NCBI RefSeq assembly: GCF_002441855.2
Contig: NZ_CP029487.1
Coordinates: 1,550,001-1,614,000, forward strand
Source of the DNA: Eubacterium maltosivorans
GTDB taxonomy: Bacteria; Bacillota; Clostridia; Eubacteriales; Eubacteriaceae
Direction of reading: 5' to 3'
DNA length: 64,000 nt
How positions within the stretch are numbered: the stretch's first letter is position 1; each line of letters opens with the position of its first letter. This document shows positions 9,024-18,064 of the stretch, in pieces. A program made the translations under genes and the position numbers. The notes beneath the pieces are model-generated. The model was given only the letters and a program-made list of their open reading frames with translations, searched no databases and was not told where the DNA came from.

Positions 9024-10766
9024 TTAAACCATGCGAACCTTACCTTGATAAACCATCCCGCGCTTCGGATCGACGGAGATCAGCTTACCATGTCCGATGA
9101 TTTCGAGGGCCTTTTCAACGCCGACGATTACCGGAATATTATAGTGTAATCCGGCAATGGCGCCTTCGGAGCTCAGGCCGCCTTCTTCTGTAATGATGGC
9201 CGCTGCCTTGTCCAATATCCACGAAATATCCGGCGATAAGGATTTGACAACCAGGATATCCCCTTCCTTGAATTCAGAAGCGTTATCTTCATTGATCAGT
9301 TTTGCATAGCCTGTTACCGGCTTATCACCAATACCGGTACCACTCATAATCGCATTGCCCACGGTATGGACTTTGATCATATTCGTATTGCCCTGTACGC
9401 CAAGGGGTACGCCAGCCGCCACAACGGCCAGATCGCCAATTTTGACAACGCCCAGCTCTACAGCCGCCTGTACCGAGTCATGCACCATGGAGTCAGTATC
9501 TCTGAGCTCTGTCATATACATGCAGTAAACACCCCAGGAAAGGGTTAAACGGCGGACAGTGGATACTTTATCACTGACAGCTAAAATTGTACATTCCGGG
9601 CGGTATTTAGACAGCATACGCGGTGTATGTCCAGAGGAGGTCGCCGCAATAATAGCTGTCGCATCCAGGTTAGCTGCAATCTGTACAGCGGCTTCACTAA
9701 CCGCATTGGTGATGGTCAGTTCGCCGTGCTCTGGTTTTTGACGGTTAATGTATTCTTCAGAGCGCTCTGTTTTTTCCACGATATTTGCCATGGTTTCAAC
9801 CGCCTGTACCGGATAAGCACCCGCTGCGGTTTCGCCAGAAAGCATTACTGCATCCGTACCGTCAAATACCGCGTTGGCAACATCACCAACTTCGGCTCTT
9901 GTCGGTCTTGGATTACGGATCATGGAATCCAGCATCTGTGTGGCTGTGATAACCGGTTTACCCAGAAGATTACATTTTTTAATGATGCTCTTCTGCACCA
10001 ATGGCACTTCCTCAGCCGGGATTTCTACACCAAGGTCCCCCCTGGCAACCATAATACCATCAGAAACCGCTAAAATACGGTCGATTTTTTCAACACCTTC
10101 ACGGTTTTCAATTTTGGAAATAATCTGGATATTTCCGCCGCCGTTATTTTCGAGTACCTTACGGATCGCAATAACATCCTGCGGCTTGCGCACAAAGGAC
10201 GCTGCGACAAAGTCGACTTTCTGCTTAATCCCAAAGATTAAGTCACTTTCATCCTTGGGTGTCAAACCTGGCAGATTAATTTCGACATTTGGAATATTGA
10301 CGCTTTTTTTAGAGCCCAATACACCTCCGTTGTCGATACTGCAATAGATTTCTGTTCCATCAATGCGGTCGACATTCAGTTCGATCAGTCCATCGTCAAT
10401 CAGAATTTTATTTCCTACTGACAAGTCATCCGGCAGCCCTTCATAGCTGACACTGACACGGTCTGCATCCCCTTCGATCTGTTCCGAGGTCAGCACAATT
10501 TTTTTACCGGTTTCAAGGGTTACTTTTCCTTCTTTTAAGTCTCCGGTACGGATTTCCGGACCTTTTGTATCCAGCATCAGCGCGACTGGAATGTTCAGCT
10601 CTTTACGCACTTCTTTAATTCTCTGGATTCTTCCCGCATGCTCTTCATGGCTGCCGTGTGAAAAGTTTAAACGCGCTACATTCAGCCCGCCCTGGATCAT
10701 TTTGGTTAAAATCTCTTTTGAATCGGATGCCGGCCCAAGGGTACACACCATTTTTGTTTTTTTCAT
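9024..10766 (-). CDS. pyk: Pyruvate kinase with extra C-terminal domain
   Basis: A 580-residue long-form pyruvate kinase that converts PEP and ADP to pyruvate and ATP in glycolysis. The core includes KMVCTLGPAS and NFSHGSHEEH at the N terminus, MVARGDLGVEIP near 245 and MLDSMIRNPRPTRAE near 280. Residues after about 480 form the extra PEP-utiliser-like swivel domain seen in Bacillus-type enzymes (GDILVVKSLSPDISW, VIVGVEKALEII). In that domain the usual GGLTSHAA segment reads GGLSSEGA, so the His of true PEP-utilising enzymes is replaced. It is the last gene of dnaE-pfkA-pyk and ends at a bidirectional terminator. Confidence 0.97.
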   Translation of the reverse strand: MKKTKMVCTLGPASDSKEILTKMIQGGLNVARLNFSHGSHEEHAGRIQRIKEVRKELNIPVALMLDTKGPEIRTGDLKEGKVTLETGKKIVLTSEQIEGDADRVSVSYEGLPDDLSVGNKILIDDGLIELNVDRIDGTEIYCSIDNGGVLGSKKSVNIPNVEINLPGLTPKDESDLIFGIKQKVDFVAASFVRKPQDVIAIRKVLENNGGGNIQIISKIENREGVEKIDRILAVSDGIMVARGDLGVEIPAEEVPLVQKSIIKKCNLLGKPVITATQMLDSMIRNPRPTRAEVGDVANAVFDGTDAVMLSGETAAGAYPVQAVETMANIVEKTERSEEYINRQKPEHGELTITNAVSEAAVQIAANLDATAIIAATSSGHTPRMLSKYRPECTILAVSDKVSTVRRLTLSWGVYCMYMTELRDTDSMVHDSVQAAVELGVVKIGDLAVVAAGVPLGVQGNTNMIKVHTVGNAIMSGTGIGDKPVTGYAKLINEDNASEFKEGDILVVKSLSPDISWILDKAAAIITEEGGLSSEGAIAGLHYNIPVIVGVEKALEIIGHGKLISVDPKRGMVYQGKVRMV

Positions 10767-10817
10767 ACTGTTATAACCTCACTTTATATTAATATTTATG
10801 TCAAATTTCTTAAATCG

Positions 10818-11774
10818 TTAAATCGACAGGATCTTTGCAATTTTGTACATGTCTTTACGGAAAACTTTTGGAGTTTCCAGCGCCTCCTCAAGGGGAACCA
10901 TGATGTACTCGCCCTTGCGCTGTACCACAACATTTCCGGTATTGTCATTAACGATCGCTTCTACCGCTTTATATCCCATAAAGCTTGCAAGATTGCGGTC
11001 AAAATGAGACGGTGATCCACCTCTTTGGATATACCCTAAATTGGTGCCTTTAGTTGTAACCTGTGTCAATTCCTCAATTTTTTTGCAGTAATCACGGTAG
11101 CTGCCGCAGCCTTCAGCCAGCATGACAATGCTGTGAAGCTTCCCACGATCCTTGCCAGCCAGCAGCCGGTCACAGATTCCCTCAAGGTTAGTTTCAATTT
11201 CAGGGATGATCAATGCCTCTGCACCAACCGAGAAGCCTGCATACAGAGCGATATCTCCGCAGGTACGTCCCATGACCTGCACCACGTTGATCCGGTTGTG
11301 GGAAAAGGTGGTATCACGGATTTTTCCAATGGCTTCAATGGCTGTAGTCACAGCGGTGTCAAAGCCGATGGTAAAATCACTGGCGCCAAAGTCATTATCA
11401 ATGGTCCCGGGAATCCCCACAACGCTCACACCCAGCTTTTTCAATGCCAGTGCCCCGCTCAGGCTCCCGTCTCCGCCGATGATAATCAGATGTTCAATGC
11501 CATACTCCCTCAAAACCTCGGCTGCGCGCTTCTGTCCTGCCTCGGTCGGAAAAAACTCACTTCTGGAGGTTCTTAAAATGGTACCACCCTTTTGCAGAAT
11601 ATCTGCGACTGAATAGACATTTAATGGGCTGATATCTTTATCCAGCAGGCCTGCATAGCCGCGATTGATGCCGTAAACATCAATTTTATGATAAATGGCT
11701 GTCCGGACAACTGCCCGGATCGCCGCGTTCATTCCTGGTGCGTCACCACCACTCGTTAAAATACCAATTTTCAT
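10818..11774 (-). CDS. pfkA: ATP-dependent 6-phosphofructokinase
   Basis: A 318-residue enzyme that phosphorylates fructose 6-phosphate in glycolysis. It has LTSGGDAPGMNAAIRAVVRT at the N terminus, the IIGGDGSL ATP site near residue 100 and the catalytic GTIDNDF near 125. GGDGS (rather than GGDDT) indicates ATP rather than pyrophosphate as donor. The start overlaps the dnaE stop by four bases (ATGA) and GGAGGT lies within the end of dnaE, so translation is coupled. The length is standard for bacterial PfkA. Confidence 0.97.
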   Translation of the reverse strand: MKIGILTSGGDAPGMNAAIRAVVRTAIYHKIDVYGINRGYAGLLDKDISPLNVYSVADILQKGGTILRTSRSEFFPTEAGQKRAAEVLREYGIEHLIIIGGDGSLSGALALKKLGVSVVGIPGTIDNDFGASDFTIGFDTAVTTAIEAIGKIRDTTFSHNRINVVQVMGRTCGDIALYAGFSVGAEALIIPEIETNLEGICDRLLAGKDRGKLHSIVMLAEGCGSYRDYCKKIEELTQVTTKGTNLGYIQRGGSPSHFDRNLASFMGYKAVEAIVNDNTGNVVVQRKGEYIMVPLEEALETPKVFRKDMYKIAKILSI

Positions 11775-14700
11775 TTGAGTACCTCCACTTTATTCTGCCC
11801 TAGAATTGCTTCCAGGTTATTTATTAATTCATCACAGACGCTCACCCAAAGGTTTTTATCTGCGCCAAATTTTTTATGTTCTTTTTCAAAATGCAGCTCC
11901 ACTGGCACTTGACCCGGTGTTTTCATTAAAACGGATTTGATCTCTTTTAGCAAGGGCTTTTGTGTAAAATCTGTAAAATGAATGACCAGCTTCTCCTTCT
12001 GTTCAGACGGTGCATACACTGTTCTTTCCTCTTTCACCTGCGGAATATCCGCTTTCAGGCTGAGAGGATAGACCTGTTCGCAGATAACAGAAACATTCAT
12101 TTCTTCATTATAATTTATTTTACCTCTCACAATCACCGCATGGTCCACAGTCAGGAGAGGACGGTATTTCTCCAATGTATTGGGGAATACAACCACCTCC
12201 AGGCGGCCGTATAAATCTTCCAGTGTCATAAAAGCCATCAGCTTGCCATTGCGGGTAATCTGATTTTTGATGTCATCGATGAGTCCGCCAATAATCACTG
12301 CCCCGCCGTCTCTGATTCCAGAATCTCTCAGGTCTTCATAGCTGTCAAGCATACTGCTGTTAAGGTTTGTCTTTTCTTTTAAGGTATTCTCATACTTTTC
12401 GAGGGGGTGCCCCGTAACATACAGGCCGAGCACCTCTTTCTCCAACGCCAGCCGCTGCTCCTTGGTAAAGGGCGCCACATCAGGCAGAAAGTCTTCCTTC
12501 AGGCTGCTGTTCCCGCCAAAATCCAGCAAGGATATCTGGCCGGCAAGGCGGTCGCGTTTTTCGCGCTGCACCTGGTCCACCATCCGCTCTGCGCCAAGCA
12601 AAAGCTGAGCGCGGGTGCTTCCGGTATAGTCAAAGGCGCCACTTTTAATCAGGCCTTCCACCATGCGTTTATTCAAGGCTTTTAAATCGACTTTCTCACA
12701 GAAATCCCGAAAGCCCTTGAACGGGCCGCCACTCTCTCTGGCATTTACAATCGACACGATGGCATTTTTCCCAAGTCCCTTAATGGCGCCTAAGCCAAAG
12801 CATATCTTGTTGTTCTTTACAGAAAACTTATCATAGCTGACATTCACATCCGGCGGCAGCACCTTGATGTCATTTTTACGACAGTCCTCGATATATTTGG
12901 ATACCTTTTTTTCATCATCCATCACAGAGGACATTAAGGCCGCCATAAATTCTGTGGGGTAATAGCATTTCAGCCAGGCTGTCTGGTAGGCAATAACCGC
13001 ATAGGCCGCGGCATGTGATTTATTAAAGGCGTACTTGGCAAAATCCTTCATCTCCGCATATATCTGCTTTGCCACGTTTTCCGGCACGCCCCGGTGTACT
13101 GCGCCGTCGATGATAGACACGCCGTTTTCATCCACCTCGCCGTGGATGAAAACCTCACCTTCCTGGTCCATGACATCAATTTTCTTTTTCGACATGGCAC
13201 GGCGGACCAGATCACTTCTGCCCATGGTAAAGCCTGCCACATCTCTGAATATCTGCATAACCTGTTCCTGATAAACCATACATCCGTAGGTAACGTTCAG
13301 AATCGGTTCCAAAATCGGGTGCAGATAGGTGATTGCCTCCGGACTTTTTTTATTTTCAATATATCTTGGTATCTGATCCATGGGGCCAGGGCGGTAAAGG
13401 GAAATACCGGCAATGATGTCTTCGAAATGCTCTGGCTGCAGATCACGCATAAACGCGATCATCCCTTTACTTTCAAGCTGAAATACCCCCAGTGTATCAC
13501 CCTTGGACAGCATCTTGTAAACCTTGGAATCCTCGAGATCAATATTGTCTAAATTGATCTCTTTCCCCTGGCTGTGTTTTATATTTTCGAGGGCGTCCCG
13601 GATAACCGTAAGGGTTCTCAGGCCCAGGAAGTCCATCTTTATAAGCCCAAGGTCCTCCAGGAGTCCCATGGGAAACTGAGTGGTAATCATGTCTCCGTTT
13701 CTGTAGAGCGGCACATATTCCATCAGCGGCTTATCTGAAATAACTACACCTGCCGCATGGGTGGAGGCATGGCGGGCCAGCCCCTCCATGGATTCGGCCA
13801 TATCCAGAAGCTTGGAAACCTCTGGATCGTTTTCCTTCATCTTTCGCAGCTCGCTGTTTTCTTCCAAAGCCTTTTCAATCGTAATATTCTGTCCGGGGTG
13901 CATTGGAATTTCCTTGGCCACCTTATCTACTGCATTGTAGGGCATATTCAAGGCTCTTCCCACATCGCGCACCGCACCTCTGGCGGCCATGGTACCAAAG
14001 GTAATAATCTGGGCTACATGATCTGCGCCGTATTTTCTGATAACATAATCAATGACTTCCTGTCTTCGTTCATAACAGAAATCGCAGTCGATATCCGGCA
14101 TCGTGATTCGTTCAGGATTTAAAAAACGTTCAAACAGAAGATTGTATTTCAGGGGGTCCAGGGTCGTAATGTCCAGCCCGTAGGCCACGAGGCTTCCTGC
14201 TGCAGACCCCCGGCCAGGCCCAACCATGATGTCATGATCCTTGGCGTACTTAATAAAATCCCAGACCACCAGAAAATAATTGTCAAAGCCCATAGAGTGG
14301 ATAACGTCGAGCTCATAATCCATGCGTTCCTTTATTTCCGGCGTGAGCTCCTGATACCGCTCCTTAAGGCCTGTTTCACAAAGCTTTCTCAGATAGTCGC
14401 CCGCAGAGCTTTCCCCCTCTGGGAGCTCAAACTCTGGCAAATGAGCGCTTTCAAGGTCAAAGCTCACATTGCAGCGCTCTGCAATTTTGTTGGTATTCTC
14501 AATGGCTTCCGGCACATCAATAAATAACCGGGACATTTCATCCGAGGATTTCAGATAAAATTCATCATTTGGAAACCGCATCCGCTCCTTATCATCCACA
14601 GAAGCAGCTGTCTGGATACACAAAAGCACATCATGGGCTTCGGCATCCTCTTTACGGACATAATGAACATCATTGGTCGCTACCAGAGGAATATCATATT

Positions 14701-15289
14701 TTTTAGAAAAATCGATGAGCACCTCATTGACCTGCGCTTCCTTCTGCATGCGGTGATCTTGTATTTCAAGGAAGAAATTTCCCTTACCGAAAATATCCTG
14801 ATACATCTGGCAGATTTCGTTTGCTTTCTGCAACTGCCCTTCAATGATCAGCCTTGGAATTTCCCCGCCAATACAGGCTGACAGGCAGATGATGCCTTCA
14901 TGATGCTTTCTTAAATAGTCATGATCAACCCTGGGTTTATAGTAAAATCCATCAATAAAGCCTTCCGATACGACTTTCATCAGGTTTTTATAACCATCGT
15001 TATTTTCGGCAAGCAGTACCAGATGATAGGGATTGGTATCAATGTTACCTTCCTTCTGGTCAAGACGGCGGGGCGAAACATAGACCTCGCAACCAATAAG
15101 CGGCTTGATGCCTTCCTCCAGGCAGGCTTTGTAAAAATCGACCGCGCCAAAAAGCACCCCATGGTCCGTAAGCGCGAGACTTTTCATTTTCAAATCCTTT
15201 GCTTCTTTCACGAGCTGCTTAATTCTTCCAAAACCATCTAAAAGGCTAAACTCACTGTGGACATGTAAATGTGTAAATTCAGATTCGAT
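11771..15289 (-). CDS. dnaE: DNA polymerase III alpha subunit (ATC start)
   Basis: The replicative polymerase subunit, 1172 residues if started at 15289. It has an N-terminal PHP domain, the polymerase palm with PDIDCDFCYERR near 410, a helix-hairpin-helix region and an OB fold near 1000 (GKLMAFMTLEDLYGRLEVVV). The only ATG, GTG or TTG in frame near the start is a GTG at 15211, which would cut off the conserved FTHLHVHSEFSLLDGFGRIK. That segment is encoded in frame upstream, between an in-frame TAA and the GTG. AAAGGAGG (15305-15298) lies eight bases before an ATC codon at 15289, the best start by position. pfkA and pyk follow in the same operon. Confidence 0.9.
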   Translation of the reverse strand: MESEFTHLHVHSEFSLLDGFGRIKQLVKEAKDLKMKSLALTDHGVLFGAVDFYKACLEEGIKPLIGCEVYVSPRRLDQKEGNIDTNPYHLVLLAENNDGYKNLMKVVSEGFIDGFYYKPRVDHDYLRKHHEGIICLSACIGGEIPRLIIEGQLQKANEICQMYQDIFGKGNFFLEIQDHRMQKEAQVNEVLIDFSKKYDIPLVATNDVHYVRKEDAEAHDVLLCIQTAASVDDKERMRFPNDEFYLKSSDEMSRLFIDVPEAIENTNKIAERCNVSFDLESAHLPEFELPEGESSAGDYLRKLCETGLKERYQELTPEIKERMDYELDVIHSMGFDNYFLVVWDFIKYAKDHDIMVGPGRGSAAGSLVAYGLDITTLDPLKYNLLFERFLNPERITMPDIDCDFCYERRQEVIDYVIRKYGADHVAQIITFGTMAARGAVRDVGRALNMPYNAVDKVAKEIPMHPGQNITIEKALEENSELRKMKENDPEVSKLLDMAESMEGLARHASTHAAGVVISDKPLMEYVPLYRNGDMITTQFPMGLLEDLGLIKMDFLGLRTLTVIRDALENIKHSQGKEINLDNIDLEDSKVYKMLSKGDTLGVFQLESKGMIAFMRDLQPEHFEDIIAGISLYRPGPMDQIPRYIENKKSPEAITYLHPILEPILNVTYGCMVYQEQVMQIFRDVAGFTMGRSDLVRRAMSKKKIDVMDQEGEVFIHGEVDENGVSIIDGAVHRGVPENVAKQIYAEMKDFAKYAFNKSHAAAYAVIAYQTAWLKCYYPTEFMAALMSSVMDDEKKVSKYIEDCRKNDIKVLPPDVNVSYDKFSVKNNKICFGLGAIKGLGKNAIVSIVNARESGGPFKGFRDFCEKVDLKALNKRMVEGLIKSGAFDYTGSTRAQLLLGAERMVDQVQREKRDRLAGQISLLDFGGNSSLKEDFLPDVAPFTKEQRLALEKEVLGLYVTGHPLEKYENTLKEKTNLNSSMLDSYEDLRDSGIRDGGAVIIGGLIDDIKNQITRNGKLMAFMTLEDLYGRLEVVVFPNTLEKYRPLLTVDHAVIVRGKINYNEEMNVSVICEQVYPLSLKADIPQVKEERTVYAPSEQKEKLVIHFTDFTQKPLLKEIKSVLMKTPGQVPVELHFEKEHKKFGADKNLWVSVCDELINNLEAILGQNKVEVLK

Positions 15290-15332
15290 CTGGATTCCCT
15301 CCTTTCTCTGTTATTTTCCAATAATTTCTCAT

Positions 15333-15341
15333 ATTATATCA
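15333..15341 (-). promoter_or_regulatory. Extended -10 promoter of dnaE-pfkA-pyk
   Basis: The minus strand reads TGATATAAT (15341-15333), an extended -10 element with no clear -35. Transcription would begin near 15326, leaving a leader of roughly 36 bases before the proposed ATC start. Confidence 0.5.
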
Positions 15342-15509
15342 CATTACGAAAACAAAATACACCCCCTATTGTCCCAGATGGATAATATTGTTCCCGGTTA
15401 CAATTGCATTTTTTAAAGTTCCTGTTAAATAATTTGAATTATAATAGCAAGCGCAGTAGAGATATGGTATAATTATCAATTATAAAATAAATAAGGAGTG
15501 TCTTTTTAT

Positions 15510-16451
15510 ATGGGAAAAAACAAAACCGGCGGCATGGGCACCGGAAAAAAAGTAGCTTTGATTATCGTAGCCATCATTTTCGCTCTTATTTTGGGCGGGG
15601 GCTTATACGCCTACTCATACATCCAGAATACGATGAACAAAATGGACAAGGTTGATATTTCAGATAACGCTCAGGATTTGGGCATTACTGAAAACAAAAA
15701 TGGTGAGATTGTCAATATTGCCCTTTACGGCATCGATGCCGCCGAAGGCGAAACCGGCCGTTCTGACTCGATCATGATCCTGACTTTAGACAATGTCCAC
15801 AACCGCATCAAGCTGACCTCTGTCATGCGTGACTCTTATGTCGACATTGCAGGACACGGCATGGACAAAATCAACCATGCCTATGCTTTTGGCGGCCCTG
15901 AGCTTGCAATCCGCACGCTCAACGAAAATTTCGGGCTGAATATTACAGACTTTATGTCTGTCAATTTTACCTCAATGCCCGAAATCATCGATATGCTTGG
16001 CGGCGTTAGCATTGACATCACAGATGAAGAAATCGCGACCGGACAGATTCCCGGGCTGTACCAGTCTGGCACCCAGCTCTTAACGGGCGACCAGGCCCTG
16101 GCTTATTCCAGAATCCGCTATGCCAGCGGCAATGATTTTAAGCGAACTGAACGCCAACGGACCGTCTTAAACGCCCTTGTCGTAAAAATGATCCAGCAGC
16201 CTGTAACCAGCTACCCGGGTTTGATCAGTGATCTTGCACCTTATATTACCACCAGCCTTTCTAATCAGGAAATGCTTGATATGACTACCAAATATGGCGC
16301 GCTGGCGAAGCAGGGCATTAAGCAGAACCGCTTCCCACAGGATGATGACGCCAATGGTCAGATGATCGACGGTGTGTATTATCTGGTATTTGATATCCCA
16401 ACTGTTCGTGAAAAAATGGACGCCTATATCTTTCAGGATCAAAGCGTTTAA
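15510..16451 (+). CDS. LytR-CpsA-Psr family cell-wall glycopolymer ligase
   Basis: A 313-residue membrane-anchored LCP protein. A cytosolic basic stretch precedes a transmembrane helix (about 13-35). The extracellular catalytic domain has NIALYGIDA, GRSDSIMILTLD (Arg-Ser-Asp), LTSVMRDSYVDI and the HAYAFGG and RIRYASGNDFKRTERQR segments that bind polyprenyl phosphate. LCP enzymes transfer teichoic acids or capsular glycans to peptidoglycan. It converges on an exopolysaccharide gene cluster, which fits that job. The ATG at 15510 is preferred to the GTG at 15498, which overlaps the AAGGAG ribosome site. Confidence 0.9.
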   Translation: MGKNKTGGMGTGKKVALIIVAIIFALILGGGLYAYSYIQNTMNKMDKVDISDNAQDLGITENKNGEIVNIALYGIDAAEGETGRSDSIMILTLDNVHNRIKLTSVMRDSYVDIAGHGMDKINHAYAFGGPELAIRTLNENFGLNITDFMSVNFTSMPEIIDMLGGVSIDITDEEIATGQIPGLYQSGTQLLTGDQALAYSRIRYASGNDFKRTERQRTVLNALVVKMIQQPVTSYPGLISDLAPYITTSLSNQEMLDMTTKYGALAKQGIKQNRFPQDDDANGQMIDGVYYLVFDIPTVREKMDAYIFQDQSV

Positions 16452-16471
16452 TAGAGGCTGATATAAAAATA

Positions 16472-16504
16472 AAAAAAGAACACCGTGTTGGGTGTTCTTT
16501 TTTT
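16472..16504. terminator. Bidirectional terminator between the LCP and polysaccharide genes
   Basis: Arms AAAAAAAGAACACC and GGTGTTCTTTTTTT form a 14-bp stem with a six-base loop. It serves both converging units. Confidence 0.85.
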
Positions 16505-16510
16505 ATATCT

Positions 16511-17230
16511 TTAATAATTATTTGTAAAGGTAAAGGTCGAGCTTGCTCCCTTACTGTCTGTAACCACCACTGTATGTTTTCCAGACATATAGCTAGTCAC
16601 TGTGCCAATGATCTCCATTGCCTCGCCGTCAAGCGTAACAGAAGTAATCTGTTCCGGGCTGCTGTAAGCCAGCGTTACAAACTCAGAACTGACGGTTCCT
16701 CCATTTGTAAGCCCCGCCGGTGTCTGTGCAGTGATTACAGGGCCCTGTATCTGCGCTACTTCACCCGTGTAGGGCTCAGATTTAATATCAGAAGCCTTTT
16801 TTCCGCCTTCTTCAGCGATAACCACATTCGGATCAATTGAAAACCTTAGAACAGCTTTGCTGCCATTATTGTCTTCGACAATGATCTCATAATTACCCGG
16901 GTTTGACAGCAGAGCCTCTGTTACCTTTTCCTGTGACTGTGGATCGTTCAAAGATATTCCGTTGACGAAAGCATCCTTTAAACCGGAAGTCTTAAACGCG
17001 ACAGATACATCGCTGTTTGTCACATTGTTTTCATTAAAAAGATTATTTGAGGTGATCGTAATCGTTGGAGCCGTGGTTTTATCCGTGCTTTGTACGCTGG
17101 TAGACGGCTGGTTCGCATTCGCTGCGACTTTCTTTTTGCCATCATTATTCCAGGTTTTTAAACCATATACAATAATGACGCAAAACACCACAAACAGAAT
17201 AACAATCACTGTATTTTTTACATGTTTCAT
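16511..17230 (-). CDS. Membrane-anchored hypothetical protein, polysaccharide cluster
   Basis: I do not recognise this 239-residue protein. A single N-terminal hydrophobic helix (about 8-26) is followed by a Ser/Thr/Asn-rich linker (about 35-60). Two beta-rich extracellular regions follow, one around 60-135 (ending in a GNYEIIVEDNNGSKAVLRF strand pattern) and one around 165-239 (GKHTVVVTDSKGASSTFTF). Both look like immunoglobulin-like folds. The start is immediately adjacent to the stop of the CpsB gene, so it belongs to the polysaccharide operon as its last gene. A role in retaining or displaying surface glycan is possible but unsupported. Confidence 0.75.
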   Translation of the reverse strand: MKHVKNTVIVILFVVFCVIIVYGLKTWNNDGKKKVAANANQPSTSVQSTDKTTAPTITITSNNLFNENNVTNSDVSVAFKTSGLKDAFVNGISLNDPQSQEKVTEALLSNPGNYEIIVEDNNGSKAVLRFSIDPNVVIAEEGGKKASDIKSEPYTGEVAQIQGPVITAQTPAGLTNGGTVSSEFVTLAYSSPEQITSVTLDGEAMEIIGTVTSYMSGKHTVVVTDSKGASSTFTFTNNY

Positions 17231-18052
17231 TTACTGAATTCCCACCCCTCCTAAACGTTTTTTGCCAGACTTCTTAAATGAAGGGAAAAAATGATGTTTT
17301 TTCTTAGGGCTGTATTCGATCGGACTGCACTGAATCGTCCCTCTATTACCAAGAACAATTGCTGGATTCAAATTCATAATTTGTTCAAATTCTTTACGTC
17401 CGACAATTTCTTCTGCACGATCCAATGCTCTTTCCATCAGCTCATAGCTCTTGACACGGTGTGCGTCGCTGGCCAGAAACTGAACCATATTGTGCTCCAG
17501 CATGATCTCAGCCGTCTCTTTAGAAGCACTGCCATAAAAGCCTGTCAAGCTTAATGCGTTTGTCTGTATATAAGTTCCTTTATCCATAAAGTCCAATAAT
17601 ATATTAGGATTTTCTCTGACAAAATCATATCTTTCAGGATGCGCTAAAATCGTTGAGTATCCCTTTGCCTGTAATCGGTAAAGAAACTCCTGCAAATGTT
17701 CGACACTCGAATCATGCCGCATGGTTTCCACTAAAAAATAGTTGCTTTTGTTCAGGGTGGTAAACTCACCTGTCTCAACCATCTGTATCATATCTGGTTC
17801 ATAATAGAGCTCATTTCCCAAAAACAGCTGTATATTGATATTTTCTTCCGCAACTGCTTTTATCAAAGCCTTCAATCTTTTTTTGTTCTCAGCAACTCTG
17901 GAAACAAAATTCGTATAGCTCATGTAATGTGGTGTTAAAACAACGCCGCGGAAACCTATCCGCTCCGCAACTCTGAGCATCTCAAGGCTGTTCTCAATTG
18001 TTGGGGAACCATCATCGATACCGTATAGCACATGCGTGTGTATATCAATCAT
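17231..18052 (-). CDS. CpsB/CapC-type PHP tyrosine phosphatase
   Basis: A 273-residue Mn-dependent phosphatase of the PHP superfamily that dephosphorylates the cognate tyrosine kinase in capsule and EPS systems. It has the metal-binding IDIHTHVLYGIDDG at the N terminus, HYMSYTNF near 60, ILAHPERYDFV near 140 and LASDAHRVKSYE near 195. It lies directly after the kinase gene in the order CpsC, CpsD, CpsB. AAGGGGC precedes the ATG. The basic C-terminal tail (KKKHHFFPSFKKSGKKR) is an unusual extension and may contact the membrane or the kinase tail. Confidence 0.9.
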   Translation of the reverse strand: MIDIHTHVLYGIDDGSPTIENSLEMLRVAERIGFRGVVLTPHYMSYTNFVSRVAENKKRLKALIKAVAEENINIQLFLGNELYYEPDMIQMVETGEFTTLNKSNYFLVETMRHDSSVEHLQEFLYRLQAKGYSTILAHPERYDFVRENPNILLDFMDKGTYIQTNALSLTGFYGSASKETAEIMLEHNMVQFLASDAHRVKSYELMERALDRAEEIVGRKEFEQIMNLNPAIVLGNRGTIQCSPIEYSPKKKHHFFPSFKKSGKKRLGGVGIQ

Positions 18053-18064
18053 ACTGTCTGCCCC

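Noticed and set aside
15280-15332. A 17-codon frame beginning ATG at 15332 overlapping the dnaE start
   Set aside because: It has no ribosome site and lies mainly in the dnaE leader and Shine-Dalgarno sequence, so it is probably coincidental.
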